A stretch of 64,000 nt of DNA from Stentor coeruleus (taxonomy: Eukaryota > Ciliophora > Heterotrichea > Heterotrichida > Stentoridae): positions 1-64,000 of the forward strand of contig MPUH01000087.1 of NCBI GenBank assembly GCA_001970955.1. Reading direction: 5' to 3'. Shown here in pieces: positions 1-10,573 of the stretch (within the stretch, counting starts at the first letter, position 1; every line of letters begins with the position of its first letter). Under the pieces are notes generated by a model. It was given only the letters and a program-made list of their open reading frames with translations. It did not search any database and had not been told where the DNA came from. The position numbers and the translations under genes were made by a program.

Positions 1-270
1 AGAAGAAGTGTGACCTTCAAGCACTGCTTCTTGTCGTTTCTCGAGCAGGTTCCACACTCTCACAGTATTATCATCAGATCCTGACACCACGAACCGATTA
101 TCGCTTGTTATTGAAATGCTCGAAACAGAAGAAGTGTGACCTTCAAGCACTGCTTCTTGTCGTTTCTCGAGCAGGTTCCACACTCTCACAGTGTTATCAT
201 CAGATCCTGACACCACGAACCGATTGTCGCTCGTTATTGCAACACTACAAACAGGAGAAGTGTGACCTTC
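1..270 (-). repeat. 126-bp tandem repeat encoding WD40 units
   Basis: Two full copies and part of a third of a 126-bp unit lie inside the WD40 gene. Copies 1-126 and 127-252 differ at only a few positions, mostly near the end of the unit. The array continues past the window edge. Confidence 0.9.
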
Positions 271-777
271 AAGCAGTAAACTATATAAATTCTTAATAAT
301 TTCCTTACTAACTCTTTCGATTTTTATTTTTTTATTTTTAGTAAGACTCCCTTTGACTTTAAAAAAGGAAGGATTTTCATAATCTAAACTCTCTCTTATT
401 ATAGACTGAATTTTTTCATAATCTTTTGCTTCGAATTCAGTTTTCTTATAAATTTCATTATATTCATTAATAGTATTTTTTAATTGCTTAATTGCTGACC
501 TCACCATAATATTAACTTGGCAATTAATTTTGAGAGCTTCACTCATGATTTTTTTTTTCTGTTCTTCAATTTTACTTATTGACTTCTTAATATTATCTCT
601 TAGCCTTGTAAGTTTACCTGTTGGCAACTTGATCTTTATTTCATCGAAGGCGCATGTGGTATTTTCTTTAAAGTGCTTAGTAGAGTGATCAAGAATACAA
701 TTTTCGCATAATAATCTGTCACAATTACTGCGCTTAATTGGCAATTCATCGCATCCAAAGGTACTACACCTCAACAT
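1..777 (-). CDS. B-box-like zinc finger / coiled-coil / WD40 repeat protein, partial
   Basis: An open frame runs on the minus strand from an ATG at 775-777 to the left edge with no stop, so the C-terminal part is missing. The first 35 residues hold a Cys/His cluster spaced C-x4-C-x9-C-x4-C-x2-C-x3-H-x3-H, like a B-box zinc site. A lysine/glutamate-rich helical segment of about 130 residues follows. From about residue 175 there are WD40 units of 42 residues, with GHTS at the start, SGSDDNTVRVWNL at the core strand and an EGHTS restart. The DNA repeats with a period of exactly 126 bp (for example 9, 135 and 261 are equivalent positions). WD40 arrays of this kind are protein scaffolds; no specific partner can be named. 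The near-identity of units suggests recent expansion or gene conversion. Confidence 0.85.
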   Translation of the reverse strand, partial: MLRCSTFGCDELPIKRSNCDRLLCENCILDHSTKHFKENTTCAFDEIKIKLPTGKLTRLRDNIKKSISKIEEQKKKIMSEALKINCQVNIMVRSAIKQLKNTINEYNEIYKKTEFEAKDYEKIQSIIRESLDYENPSFFKVKGSLTKNKKIKIERVSKEIIKNLYSLLLEGHTSPVCSVAITSDNRFVVSGSDDNTVRVWNLLEKRQEAVLEGHTSSVSSISITSDNRFVVSGSDDNTVRVWNLLEKRQEAVLEGHTSS

Positions 778-1826
778 AATTATTATAAATATGCTTTTTT
801 CAAGCCCCTTTATCTTTGAATCAAAATTGTAGATAATTGTTTCACTTTTTACTTATTAAGATTAGAAAGATAATATTGCATATATAATAAGTCTTAAGCT
901 AAATATGATTTATAGTAGCTGCTTTGAAAACTTAAACAATTATATTGGCTTGTTTGATTTTTCTTAACTTTATATTTTTTATTGTTCTAATTTTTTAGCG
1001 ATGAAATATTATATAAAATAATAAAGTGAATTCTCTGAAAGGTAAGTTTTTACAAAAAAATAAACATGCTTTTTTTAATATTAGCACTATAATTATCATA
1101 GCTTACTATTTAGTGAAATAATAATAACGAAATCTATGATTTATTCTTATACACTACAGTTTATAAAAGATTTTAATGTTTTTAATATCTATCTTTAAAA
1201 TCTAATTGCTTGAAAAAATAAGTTTATAATATATAAATGTCGAGAAGCTCGATACAAGACACTTTTTCTTTTTCATTCTCATTATCAATTATGCTTATAT
1301 ACTTCAATAACTTGCAAACTACACTTCTAACGAGCCTTAGATAAATAATAAAATTGCTGATTAGAAGGCAATCTTTTAGCAACCTTTTAGCATCAGTAAA
1401 GAAGTAACAATACTTTACTAAAAGGTTCAACGATAATATTTTTACTTAACTACGTGATTAAAAGTTACTAATCAGAATAATTTTACAATAATATTTACTT
1501 TAATAGGAAGCTTTTGCTTAAAGTGTTTAGAAAAACTCAATCATCTTTTTATGACGATCATCATCATTAATAAAAATATTAATAGGGTAATAAATTGATA
1601 GGCACAAAAGTTTTATTTAATAAGCATTAAATTTTCCAATTGGGGAGGAGCTAATTTAAAATTTAAACTCTACAATTATTTCTTTTTTATGCATTCAAAA
1701 TAACAGTAAATAAAATAGATAATTTTTGACTTCATATATTGCATAAATAGAATATTGATTTATCATATATGCACACTTGAATTATTCATAGTTATTATGT
1801 ATTTGCAAAAGGTAAAATAGAAAGCT
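778..1826. other. AT-rich gap with no supported gene
   Basis: This kilobase lies upstream of the WD40 gene. It is AT-rich, with stops in every frame, and I see no RNA gene or domain in it. The first 100 bp presumably carries the WD40 gene promoter, but no motif stands out. Confidence 0.6.
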
Positions 1827-2860
1827 ATGAATTATAATCGTATTTTCAGTAGCATTAGTGAATATATTTCATCTCAAATCAATTCTGCAGATGCAAGTTC
1901 TGCAATGATGAATAGTTACAATTAAATCATAAAACATGATAATAATTTTTGGCCAGGAATCAATTCGAATACAGTATTAGAAGCTATTAAATTTATGTCT
2001 TCCGTATTTATTAAACCTTTATAAAGTTTTAATTCAAGTTTTTCGTTTTATAAAATAATATGGGCACGTAGGCGAAATAACATAGAGCTTGCAATAAGGC
2101 GCAAACATCTTCTGAAGCCGCACAATCAATAGTGAATTCCAGCAAAATGCTACGTGGTAATACAGGGATGCTTGGTGGTGAAATTTACTTTGCCGAAACA
2201 ACTGAAATTGCATATAGAAAATCAAATTCTAGTGGAGCCACTATTAAAGCAGATGTACTTCTAGATTATTCACTTATTTGTAGAAATCCAGATTACTGTA
2301 TGAATTTCTCGAAACTAATTAATCATTATGGTTACAATTCAGTTAAAGGTATAGATTGTGTGTCATTTCCTGAATATGTCGTATATAATTTTGCACAGGT
2401 GAGTGTAAAAAAAATCTGGATAGACGATCAAATTTACTTCAGAGCTAAAAACAAAAATTAAAAAAAAAGTAGTGTATGTACAAATTCGACATGCATTTAT
2501 TTCTCGAAAAATCATATTGGTGCATGTCGGATTATATGTTTGAATAGTCGCTGCGAATATTATAGAGATCATCATTTATGTAGATGCAAGTTGCAATGCA
2601 CAAATGAACTCTGTGAAAAATACGATGAATATCATAGTGGAAAATGCAAAAATAAATGTATTACGATTTTATGCAAAAAATACGGCAAGCATCACAGTGG
2701 GAAATGCAAATATAAATCTTCTAAGCGTTTACGCAAAGAGTATGATCGTGGGGAATTTAAAAATATATTAAATAGCAATTTAAATGCTATGCCTATGGCC
2801 ATGCGTGGACCTTATAATTACAGGCCTGCAACTATTATAGCAATGCCTGTGAGTGATTAA
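1827..2860 (+). pseudogene. Decayed PARP catalytic domain plus CCHC zinc-finger repeats
   Basis: The frame from about 2081 to 2458 carries PARP-fold signatures: RGNTGMLGGEIYFAET (the Y of the H-Y-E triad) and later PEYVVYNFAQV, which parallels the NEYIVYDIAQV strand carrying the catalytic Glu of PARP1. The expected His motif (Y-H-x-T-S) appears as KAQTS, so the triad His seems lost. In the same frame, 2465-2857 encodes four 20-residue units spaced C-x4-C-x6-H-x3-C. Neither part has a plausible start codon, and they are separated by one TAA. Two more stops (TAA, TAG) lie just upstream, and the apparent N-terminal part from the ATG at 1827 is in another frame with its own TAA codons. The simplest reading is one host gene that has decayed. 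The alternative, a living gene read through UAR codons, is treated in the findings. Confidence 0.6.
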
Positions 2861-3291
2861 GTATACCCTTTTTAACTCTAGATCCGTTTCAAGTAAGTTA
2901 ATTAGTTATAGAGTTAGCTTAAAACATGTGCGAATTTTTGTTTTTTTATAGAAATTGTATAGGAAAAAGTGTACAATTTAGGAAGCATGAGAATGCTTTT
3001 GTTGTTGAGACTGTAAGAAAATAATGATTTTTTTTAAATTTTAGTCAAGTTATGATGATAATAAAAACTAATACTACTTTTGTATTGAAATTTTTTAATT
3101 ATTATCAAGGATTGTTTATGATTTGCAAGTAATAAGGATTTTTAATTGCATGATTATTTATAAGAATAACTATCGTACTTATTATAATAAAAAATAGTTT
3201 TAAAAATTCTTATTAAAGTTTAAGAAATATTTATATATATTTTGTTCAATACGCTGAGTGGTATTCAAGATGCTATTTCAGAATAAATTAT

Positions 3292-3657
3292 AAGTGCATA
3301 TAATTTTTGATGGATTTTATGATGGATGCTGCACAAAAGGTTTGCTTTCCTATTTAAAGCATTTGCTAGTGAAAAAGTTTTTTATGTAAAACTAATACTT
3401 TTAGACAATTATTTGCTTAAAGAAAAAGTTCAGAAGTTATAAAGCTTAAACACACGATAATGCTAAAAATCAAAGCACTTATACTCACTGGCACTATGAG
3501 TTTTATGCCATTGTTTTTGATAGTGGTGATTAAAAAGTTACTAGAAATTGTAAAGGCGAATATTCTTATAAGCCAAGCCAAAGCTTTATTGTAATAGATA
3601 AAGAAATTACTAAAATACCTGTGAAATTTTATTTAATAAAATAACTACTGATTAAAA
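3292..3657 (+). pseudogene. Possible gene relic, unknown family
   Basis: One frame of about 120 codons reads as protein-like segments (FDGFYDGCCTKGLLSYLKH, THWHYEFYAIVFDSGD, YSYKPSQSFIVIDKEI) interrupted by about six stops, mostly TAA. It lies downstream of the PARP relic and could be part of it. I recognise no family. AT-rich noncoding DNA can look similar, so confidence is low. Confidence 0.25.
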
Positions 3658-4118
3658 AACTGTATGACTAGAAAGTATAAAGTATAATTATAAGAAATTA
3701 TCTTAATAGTTTTATTTATTATGTATGGGTTTTCAGTACAAATATTTTCAATAAAATCTAATCTAAATCTAGCTAATTTTACTGCATATTCTCTAATTAT
3801 ATTCTCAAACAAAATTTAGATACCAAATCCAGTTATCGACCCAATTTCTGTATTATCAGCAAACTATTCTTCTATTGAATTTTTTTTTAATCAAGATATC
3901 TCTGAGATTCAACAATGACTTCATATATAGATAGCTGATAGCCTCAGTGAACATTCACAAAGAAGTATACCTCAATTATTTAGATAGGCAACCTAACAAT
4001 GATAAAATTATTATGAAATATCCAAACTTAGTTCAATTAAATTTCAGCTTTGAAGAAAATAAAATACAAAAAATCATCTTTAATAAATCAAAACAAACTA
4101 TCACTAAGTTTACTTGTC

Positions 4119-4282
4119 TTCTTATTCACAAGTCTCTTATTTTTTATTCTTAAGGTTTGCTAGTGCCCCGTACATTAAAATATATATTGTGTTCAAAGAA
4201 ATTAAAAACTTTGATTTCTTGCATTCTTATTCACAAGTCTCTTATTTTTTATTCTTAAGGTTTGCTAGTGCCCCGTACATTA
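4119..4282. repeat. 59-bp direct repeat, two copies 105 bp apart
   Basis: Positions 4119-4177 and 4224-4282 are the same 59-bp sequence, running from TTCTTATTCACAAGTC to GCCCCGTACATTA. The second copy continues into a GC-rich islet. The repeat interleaves with the 46-bp repeat at 4169-4214 and 4381-4426, suggesting a local duplication with an insertion. Confidence 0.9.
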
Positions 4283-4426
4283 TCCTCCCAGAGCGCTGCT
4301 TCGGGCGCCTCTCCCAACCACACTATGCAATTTTTTGAGAATAAAAAATGGTGAAGAATATCAGCAGAAACTGAAAAAAGCGTACATTAAAATATATATT
4401 GTGTTCAAAGAAATTAAAAACTTTGA
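4169..4426. repeat. 46-bp direct repeat flanking an insertion-like block
   Basis: Positions 4169-4214 and 4381-4426 match, beginning CGTACATTAAAATATATATT. They flank a block that holds the second 59-bp repeat copy and a GC-rich islet at about 4283-4320. The order (59-mer, 46-mer, 59-mer, islet, 46-mer) fits duplication around an inserted segment. No transposase or terminal inverted repeat is visible. Confidence 0.85.
4290..4312. other. GC-rich imperfect hairpin in AT-rich DNA
   Basis: AGAGCGC at 4290-4296 can pair with GCGCCTCT at 4305-4312, with one bulged base, around a loop containing TTCG. GC content here is far above the surroundings. It may be the end of an inserted noncoding element or a structured RNA piece; I have no direct support for either. 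Confidence 0.4.
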
Positions 4427-4822
4427 GATATAGCATTCATGATATTAAGGCTAACAGAAAATTAGCACCGGAAATAGCAAAAAAACTTGCTGAATAATAC
4501 TAGAAATAAACAATTAATGCAATATATATTCTAAGAACAAATGAAAATTAAATAAAAGTCATATCTTAAACACTACACTGATAATCCTAGCTAAAAGTAA
4601 TGTGGAGAAACGCTAAATTTTTTTAACAAAATCTAATAAGAATTAAACTGAATGAAATAGATAAACTTTATGAATTACTTAGGAAAACTTAGTGAATGAG
4701 AAAATAGAAAATTCAATAAAGAAATTATAGTGAGGGTATTCTTAAACACATGATAAATGATTGTCATGCTAACTTTTTAATAGTCAACTAGGAATTAACA
4801 TTTTAATCATATTTTCTGAAAT
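4427..4822. other. AT-rich gap downstream of the repeats
   Basis: This is the region beyond the 3' end of the elongation factor gene. A plus-strand frame around 4440-4700 has protein-like stretches but many TAA/TAG stops, close to what AT-rich DNA gives by chance. No gene is claimed. Confidence 0.4.
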
Positions 4823-7087
4823 TTACTTATTAATGAGATTATGTTCTACATCTTTGCCAACATACTCATATGAATGAAAAGACATAGTCATAGTGCCAAC
4901 CCCTTTTGAGATACTCCTAAGGATTGATGTGTATCCAAGCATTTCTTTAAGTGGAACTCTAGTACTAATATTGGATATCATGTTGCTTTTATTAATTTGC
5001 AATATCATACCTCTTCTATTTGATGAGATATCAGAAACAATTTCTCCAATGCAAGCATCAGACACTTCAAACTCAACATTCATTATTGGCTCATAAAGCA
5101 TAGCTCCTCCTTTTTTCATCAACTCTCTTATAGAAAATGTGGCAGCCTTATTGATTACTATCATGCTTGTCTTACTACGAGAATATATCCCATCCATTAT
5201 TTCAACTTTCAAATTGATTAAAGGATAGCCCATTAGAGGGCCTCGCAACAAAGCCATCTGAATTCCTTGCATAAGTTTTCCTTTGTAGCTTTCGTTAAGC
5301 TTAGAAATGTGTGCTAAATCTTCTTCGTCTTCTCTTTTCCCATCTTGCTCACGAATTTTTTCTATCTTATCTCTGTAAACTTGATTTTCAGTAGCTACAA
5401 AGTAAGCTTTTGCTAGTAAAGAGTCAAATTTTTCTCCGTGAATTACTTCTTCTAAATTATCCACTTCTATATTATTCTGAACTTTTGAAATTTTAAGCTT
5501 TAAGCAAATATATGAGTCAATTTGATCAATTTCATATAACAGTTCAGTTTCAGATTGTACACTTTCACGATAAGCCACTTGCATTTCTCCTAAACGTGTT
5601 TTAAGTTTGTAGTCTGATAAGATACGATCGCGAAGTATTTCAAGATGGAGCTCTCCTTGCCCAGTGACAAACATTTGACCAGATTCTTCATCAAATCTAG
5701 CAGAAAAACTTGGGTCTTCTCTTATAATTCCCTTAAGCACTTCTTCAAGATCCTTTTCTTTTCCTTCATCCTCTGCAGCAATAGAGCAAAAAAATACAGG
5801 CGGTGGCATTTTTACTCCAGGCAAAATTATCTCTTCAATATCTGCTTTATTAATAAGCGTATCTCCACTATGCACTTCTTTAAGTCCTCCAATAGCTATA
5901 ACATCTCCAGCATTAGCTTCATTTAGTTCAACATATTCATCACTTCTAACTCTCAAGAGTTTTATAACTTTTTCCACTTTGTTTTGCCTGCTTGTGTTTT
6001 TAAGTGCTTCCGCATGCTTTATTTTCCCTGAATATATTCTTGCATAAACTAAAGGACCTCTTGGAGTATTTTGAATAACTTTATAAGCTAAAGCACAAAG
6101 CTTGTGATCCTTATGTGAACGAGAAATATCATTTTTCATATATTTTCCTTCAGCAGGCGGGCTTTCCGCTGGAGATGGGAGAAAATTTATAATTGCATCG
6201 AGCACTGGCTGAACTCCACGATTCTTAAGAGCTGAACCACAGAGTATTGGATATCCTTGCATACGAACGGTTAGCTTCCTGATAGTTAAAAGTATATCTT
6301 GAGGGGTAAACGAATTTGAAAGATATTTTTCAGCAAATTCATCATCAAGAGAACTAAGATTTTCAAGTAAGTCTATCTGTGCTTTTTTGGCTATTGTCAG
6401 TGTTTCTGAGTTGAGACTATCTAAATCTAATATTTCGATATTTCCACCAAGAGGATCAGTATACTTTAAAACTCTCATTTTAATGAGATCCACACAACCA
6501 GAAAGGTAGCCTTGGCTGAAAACAGGAACTTGCAAAAGGAGTGGGGTTGCAGAAAAGAACTTTTTTATTTGGTTTAATGTTAGGTCAGCTGAAGCAGAGT
6601 GGAGATCCATCTTATTCAAAAAAATCACTCTGGGTACATGGAATTTTTCTGCCTGCTGCCAGACAGTCTTAGTTTGAGTTTGAATGCCATTTGTTGCATC
6701 TACCACTAATACTCCTCCATCCATAACCCTTAAACTCCTTTCAACCTCACCCGAAAAGTCTACATGTCCAGGCGTATCTATAAGATTTATATGAAATCCT
6801 TGCCATCCAAAAGTAATTGCTGCAGCTCTAATAGTAATTCCTCTAGCCCTTTCTTGGGGAAGATAGTCCATTACAGTTGTTCCTTCGTCAACATCTATTT
6901 ATCAATTACTTCCTGGCGCAGCAAGGGCTCCGCAATAGAACAGCATCCTTTCGGTCAGTGTAGTTTTCCCAGCATCTATGTGCGCGATAACTCCAATGTT
7001 CCGAATTTTCAAGAGATCTGAAGAAGAATTAACAGGAAAGTACGGAGTTGGTTTCTTGGCAATGAACCTCAGCAAAGACTTAATCAT
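4823..7087 (-). CDS. GFM2: Mitochondrial elongation factor G2 (ribosome recycling GTPase)
   Basis: Two exons, 7087-6910 and 6894-4823, join across a 15-nt intron to give 749 residues. The spliced product restores ..[25 protein letters not shown].., the switch region of EF-G. Visible G motifs are AHIDAGKT at residues 35-42, DTPGH and NKMD. Domains II-V of EF-G follow, including the GQGELHLEI stretch. The [17 protein letters not shown] form resembles the recycling-type MEF2/GFM2, which acts with ribosome recycling factor to split mitochondrial ribosomes, more than the translocase GFM1. The basic N-terminus of about 28 residues could be a mitochondrial presequence. The ATG lies only 16 bp after the GAPDH stop codon on the same strand. 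Assignment to GFM2 over GFM1 is an inference from sequence recall. Confidence 0.9.
6895..6909 (-). other. 15-nt spliceosomal intron in MEF2
   Basis: On the minus strand the intron reads GTAATTGATAAATAG. Removing it rejoins two frames and restores a conserved EF-G segment. Its length and ends match the tiny introns known from Stentor. Confidence 0.95.
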
Positions 7088-7103
7088 TTTAATGCCTACT
7101 TAA

Positions 7104-8138
<1,035 letters not shown>

Positions 8139-8229
8139 TTATTATTAACCACATATTGACTTATTCATAATATGTCCGAAAATATCTATTTATTAACTAG
8201 AACTAGTTTATTGTGTATGAAAATAACAC

Positions 8230-9441
8230 TTACTGGTCTAGAGAAGCTTGCAGAGATCGGCTACGACTTTGGATATCAGGGTCAAGTTCTCTACTCACCG
8301 CATCTAGTTTATCAAAAAGTTCTTTGAATTTTAAGAAAATCTCTCTGGCTTTTTCTTTCTGACCGTAGTTGTTCAATGTTATAGCGTAATTCAGATAGAT
8401 TAAAAAGTCTTCCTCAAGTGATATAGCTTTTTCATAGGCTGCACACGCATTTTCTATATCCCCTAAATTACTTAATGCTAAAGCAAGATACATGTATGAT
8501 GAAGCAAAGTAAGCATTCAATGATATTGCAGCATTAAAATAATGAAAGGCTGAAGCGAATTGCTGCGTACTCAAATGGGCAATGCCGAGATTGTAAGGGA
8601 TTATCCATTCAAAGGGGTCTAGATATTGTGCTTTTTTCAAGCAGGCAATGGTGGCCACATACTTACCTTTACCGAAAAAGCACATAGCTATATTGTTCCA
8701 GAGCTGTGCTGAGTTTGGGTTATAGACTGCAATGATTCTATATTTTAATAAAGCAGCATCATGATCTGATCGATCTTGAATAATTGATCCAGTAGCTAAT
8801 AGTGCCTTAGTGTTTATTGGATCAAGAGTTAGAGCATTACCCAAATATTGGAAACTCTTTAGGTTTTCACTGAGTCTCAAATATAGTAGCCCAAGAGTAG
8901 TCAGCAGCTCTGGGTTTTCTGGAGAAAATTCTAGAGCTTCAAGATAAACATCGATTGCTGATTTGTAATCTTCTTTTCTTACCAGAATTTCTCCTTGTTG
9001 GATAAAAGTAACATCATGCTTTTGAATGAGATTAGCACTGTGAAAGCACTCTAAGGCTTCGTCAAGCTCATTTCTGTGAGTGTGGCACATTCCCTTGCAG
9101 TGCCATATTTCCCAATCATCAGGGCTTAGCTTTAAGGCTTGTTCATACACATCTATAGCTGATTTCGAGCGGCCAATAAGATGAAGGCATCTTCCAACTT
9201 GCTTGACAATTTCCATAGATACTGGATTCAACTTTTGGCTCCATTTAAAAATCTCTAGGCTTTGAAGGATTTCTCCTCGTGATCTTAGAATTAAGCCTTT
9301 AACATAGCTAGCCACATCGTTGCGATTATTCGTTTCTTTAAGAATTTCTTCTATGACTCTTAAGCATTCATCATGCTCATTACGAGTGTAGAGCATAAAA
9401 ACAAGCCAATTCTTGCTGTCTTTACTTTGTACTTTTTGCAT
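8230..9441 (-). CDS. BBS4: BBSome subunit BBS4 (TPR protein)
   Basis: An intact 403-residue protein made almost wholly of tetratricopeptide repeats. Several segments match BBS4 strongly: FSPENPELLTTLGLLYLRL, LWNNIAMCFFGKGKYVA, and an IENACAAYEKAISL repeat near the C-terminus. The N-terminal NWLVFMLYTRNEHDECL also parallels the family. BBS4 is a core subunit of the BBSome, the coat-like complex that carries membrane proteins out of and into cilia with IFT trains. The human protein is about 520 residues and carries a longer disordered tail that this protein lacks. The neighbours are GAPDH and a C5orf34-like gene, so context adds nothing specific beyond the ciliary theme of the window. Confidence 0.93.
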   Translation of the reverse strand: MQKVQSKDSKNWLVFMLYTRNEHDECLRVIEEILKETNNRNDVASYVKGLILRSRGEILQSLEIFKWSQKLNPVSMEIVKQVGRCLHLIGRSKSAIDVYEQALKLSPDDWEIWHCKGMCHTHRNELDEALECFHSANLIQKHDVTFIQQGEILVRKEDYKSAIDVYLEALEFSPENPELLTTLGLLYLRLSENLKSFQYLGNALTLDPINTKALLATGSIIQDRSDHDAALLKYRIIAVYNPNSAQLWNNIAMCFFGKGKYVATIACLKKAQYLDPFEWIIPYNLGIAHLSTQQFASAFHYFNAAISLNAYFASSYMYLALALSNLGDIENACAAYEKAISLEEDFLIYLNYAITLNNYGQKEKAREIFLKFKELFDKLDAVSRELDPDIQSRSRSLQASLDQ

Positions 9442-10573
9442 AAAAATGATATAAAATGCTATTATGAATTTAAATCAAGATAAGCTCCTAATTTCTTACT
9501 AGAGACAGTCTTGAAATTAGTTTGGGTCCATAGGTTAAATCTTCAGTGTTAATCATTTGAATTATTCTTAAAATTTAAGAAAATTTATTCTTTGGTTCTT
9601 TCTTAAATTCTAATACTTTAAAGTTAAGTTTATAGTTCATATGATTTCATAAAGTAAAATAATGATTTGTAATCGTGCAACAAAAGTAATTAAAAAGTAA
9701 TAAAGTTACCTAAATTAAAAACATTAATTTAATAGAAAAATCGAATGAATTGGAGTTAAGCGGATAATGGTAAAGTATGCTAAAAAAATATAAAATATGA
9801 GCAGTTATCCTATTTTAAGTTATCTTGATCTTTAGTGATATCAAATTTTAAGCTAGAAATTAAACTTACTTTTATCAATGAAAATTAATCGCTCAAAGGT
9901 AGTTGTTATATAAAATTATTTCACACAAAGTAGATTAGATGATTTCTTACAGAGCATTTAATGTTTTTTAAAATCAAAGATAATATGATTTTATAATAAA
10001 TTTTTTATCCAAATCATAATCTTTTATGACAAAATAAGCATTGGTTCAATAATAATTCTTTATCTCTCGAATATTTTTTATATTCTTCATATTTTTAATC
10101 TCTAGATATATATAAGAGCCTTAATTAGTGAGCTTAGTAAAGAAAATAATTTATTGGATTCAATAGGGCTATAAAAATATACTATCGAGCGCAAAAACAT
10201 TATTTTTATAGTTTGAAATTGCTTTTGTAATAACTAAATTATAAGAATATTTAGTAAATAAGTGCATATAATCTATATAATAAATGGATTAAAAATCAAC
10301 TCCCAGTAATCATTCTATTTTTGTATTAATTATACTATATTTTTGATATCGCCTATTATTTTTTCCTTATATACTAACTATTACATAATTGGTATAGTCG
10401 AAAATTATATATTATATAGCACTAAATTCTTTATTAATTAGCTGACTCAATTCCAAAGTTTTTAATTGCAAAACGAAATAGATATCTAAAAGAATTATTT
10501 TATTAATAAACAGGAAATTCTTCAAAAAATAAATTTATAAAAGATAGTTCTAATTCTTAATAAATTATTAAGC
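9442..10573. other. AT-rich gap, no gene seen
   Basis: About 1.1 kb between the BBS4 start and the end of the C5orf34-like gene. It is AT-rich with dense stops on both strands. I see no coding frame, RNA gene or long repeat. Confidence 0.6.

Noticed and set aside
105-296. Plus-strand 63-codon frame
   Set aside because: It is the antisense of the WD40 repeats; the minus-strand reading has clear WD motifs.
4290-4312. GC-rich hairpin as a tRNA or rRNA fragment
   Set aside because: No cloverleaf can be drawn and I recognise no rRNA helix.
3947-4338. Two short plus-strand frames over the repeats
   Set aside because: They are made of the direct repeats and AT-rich filler, with no protein-like features.
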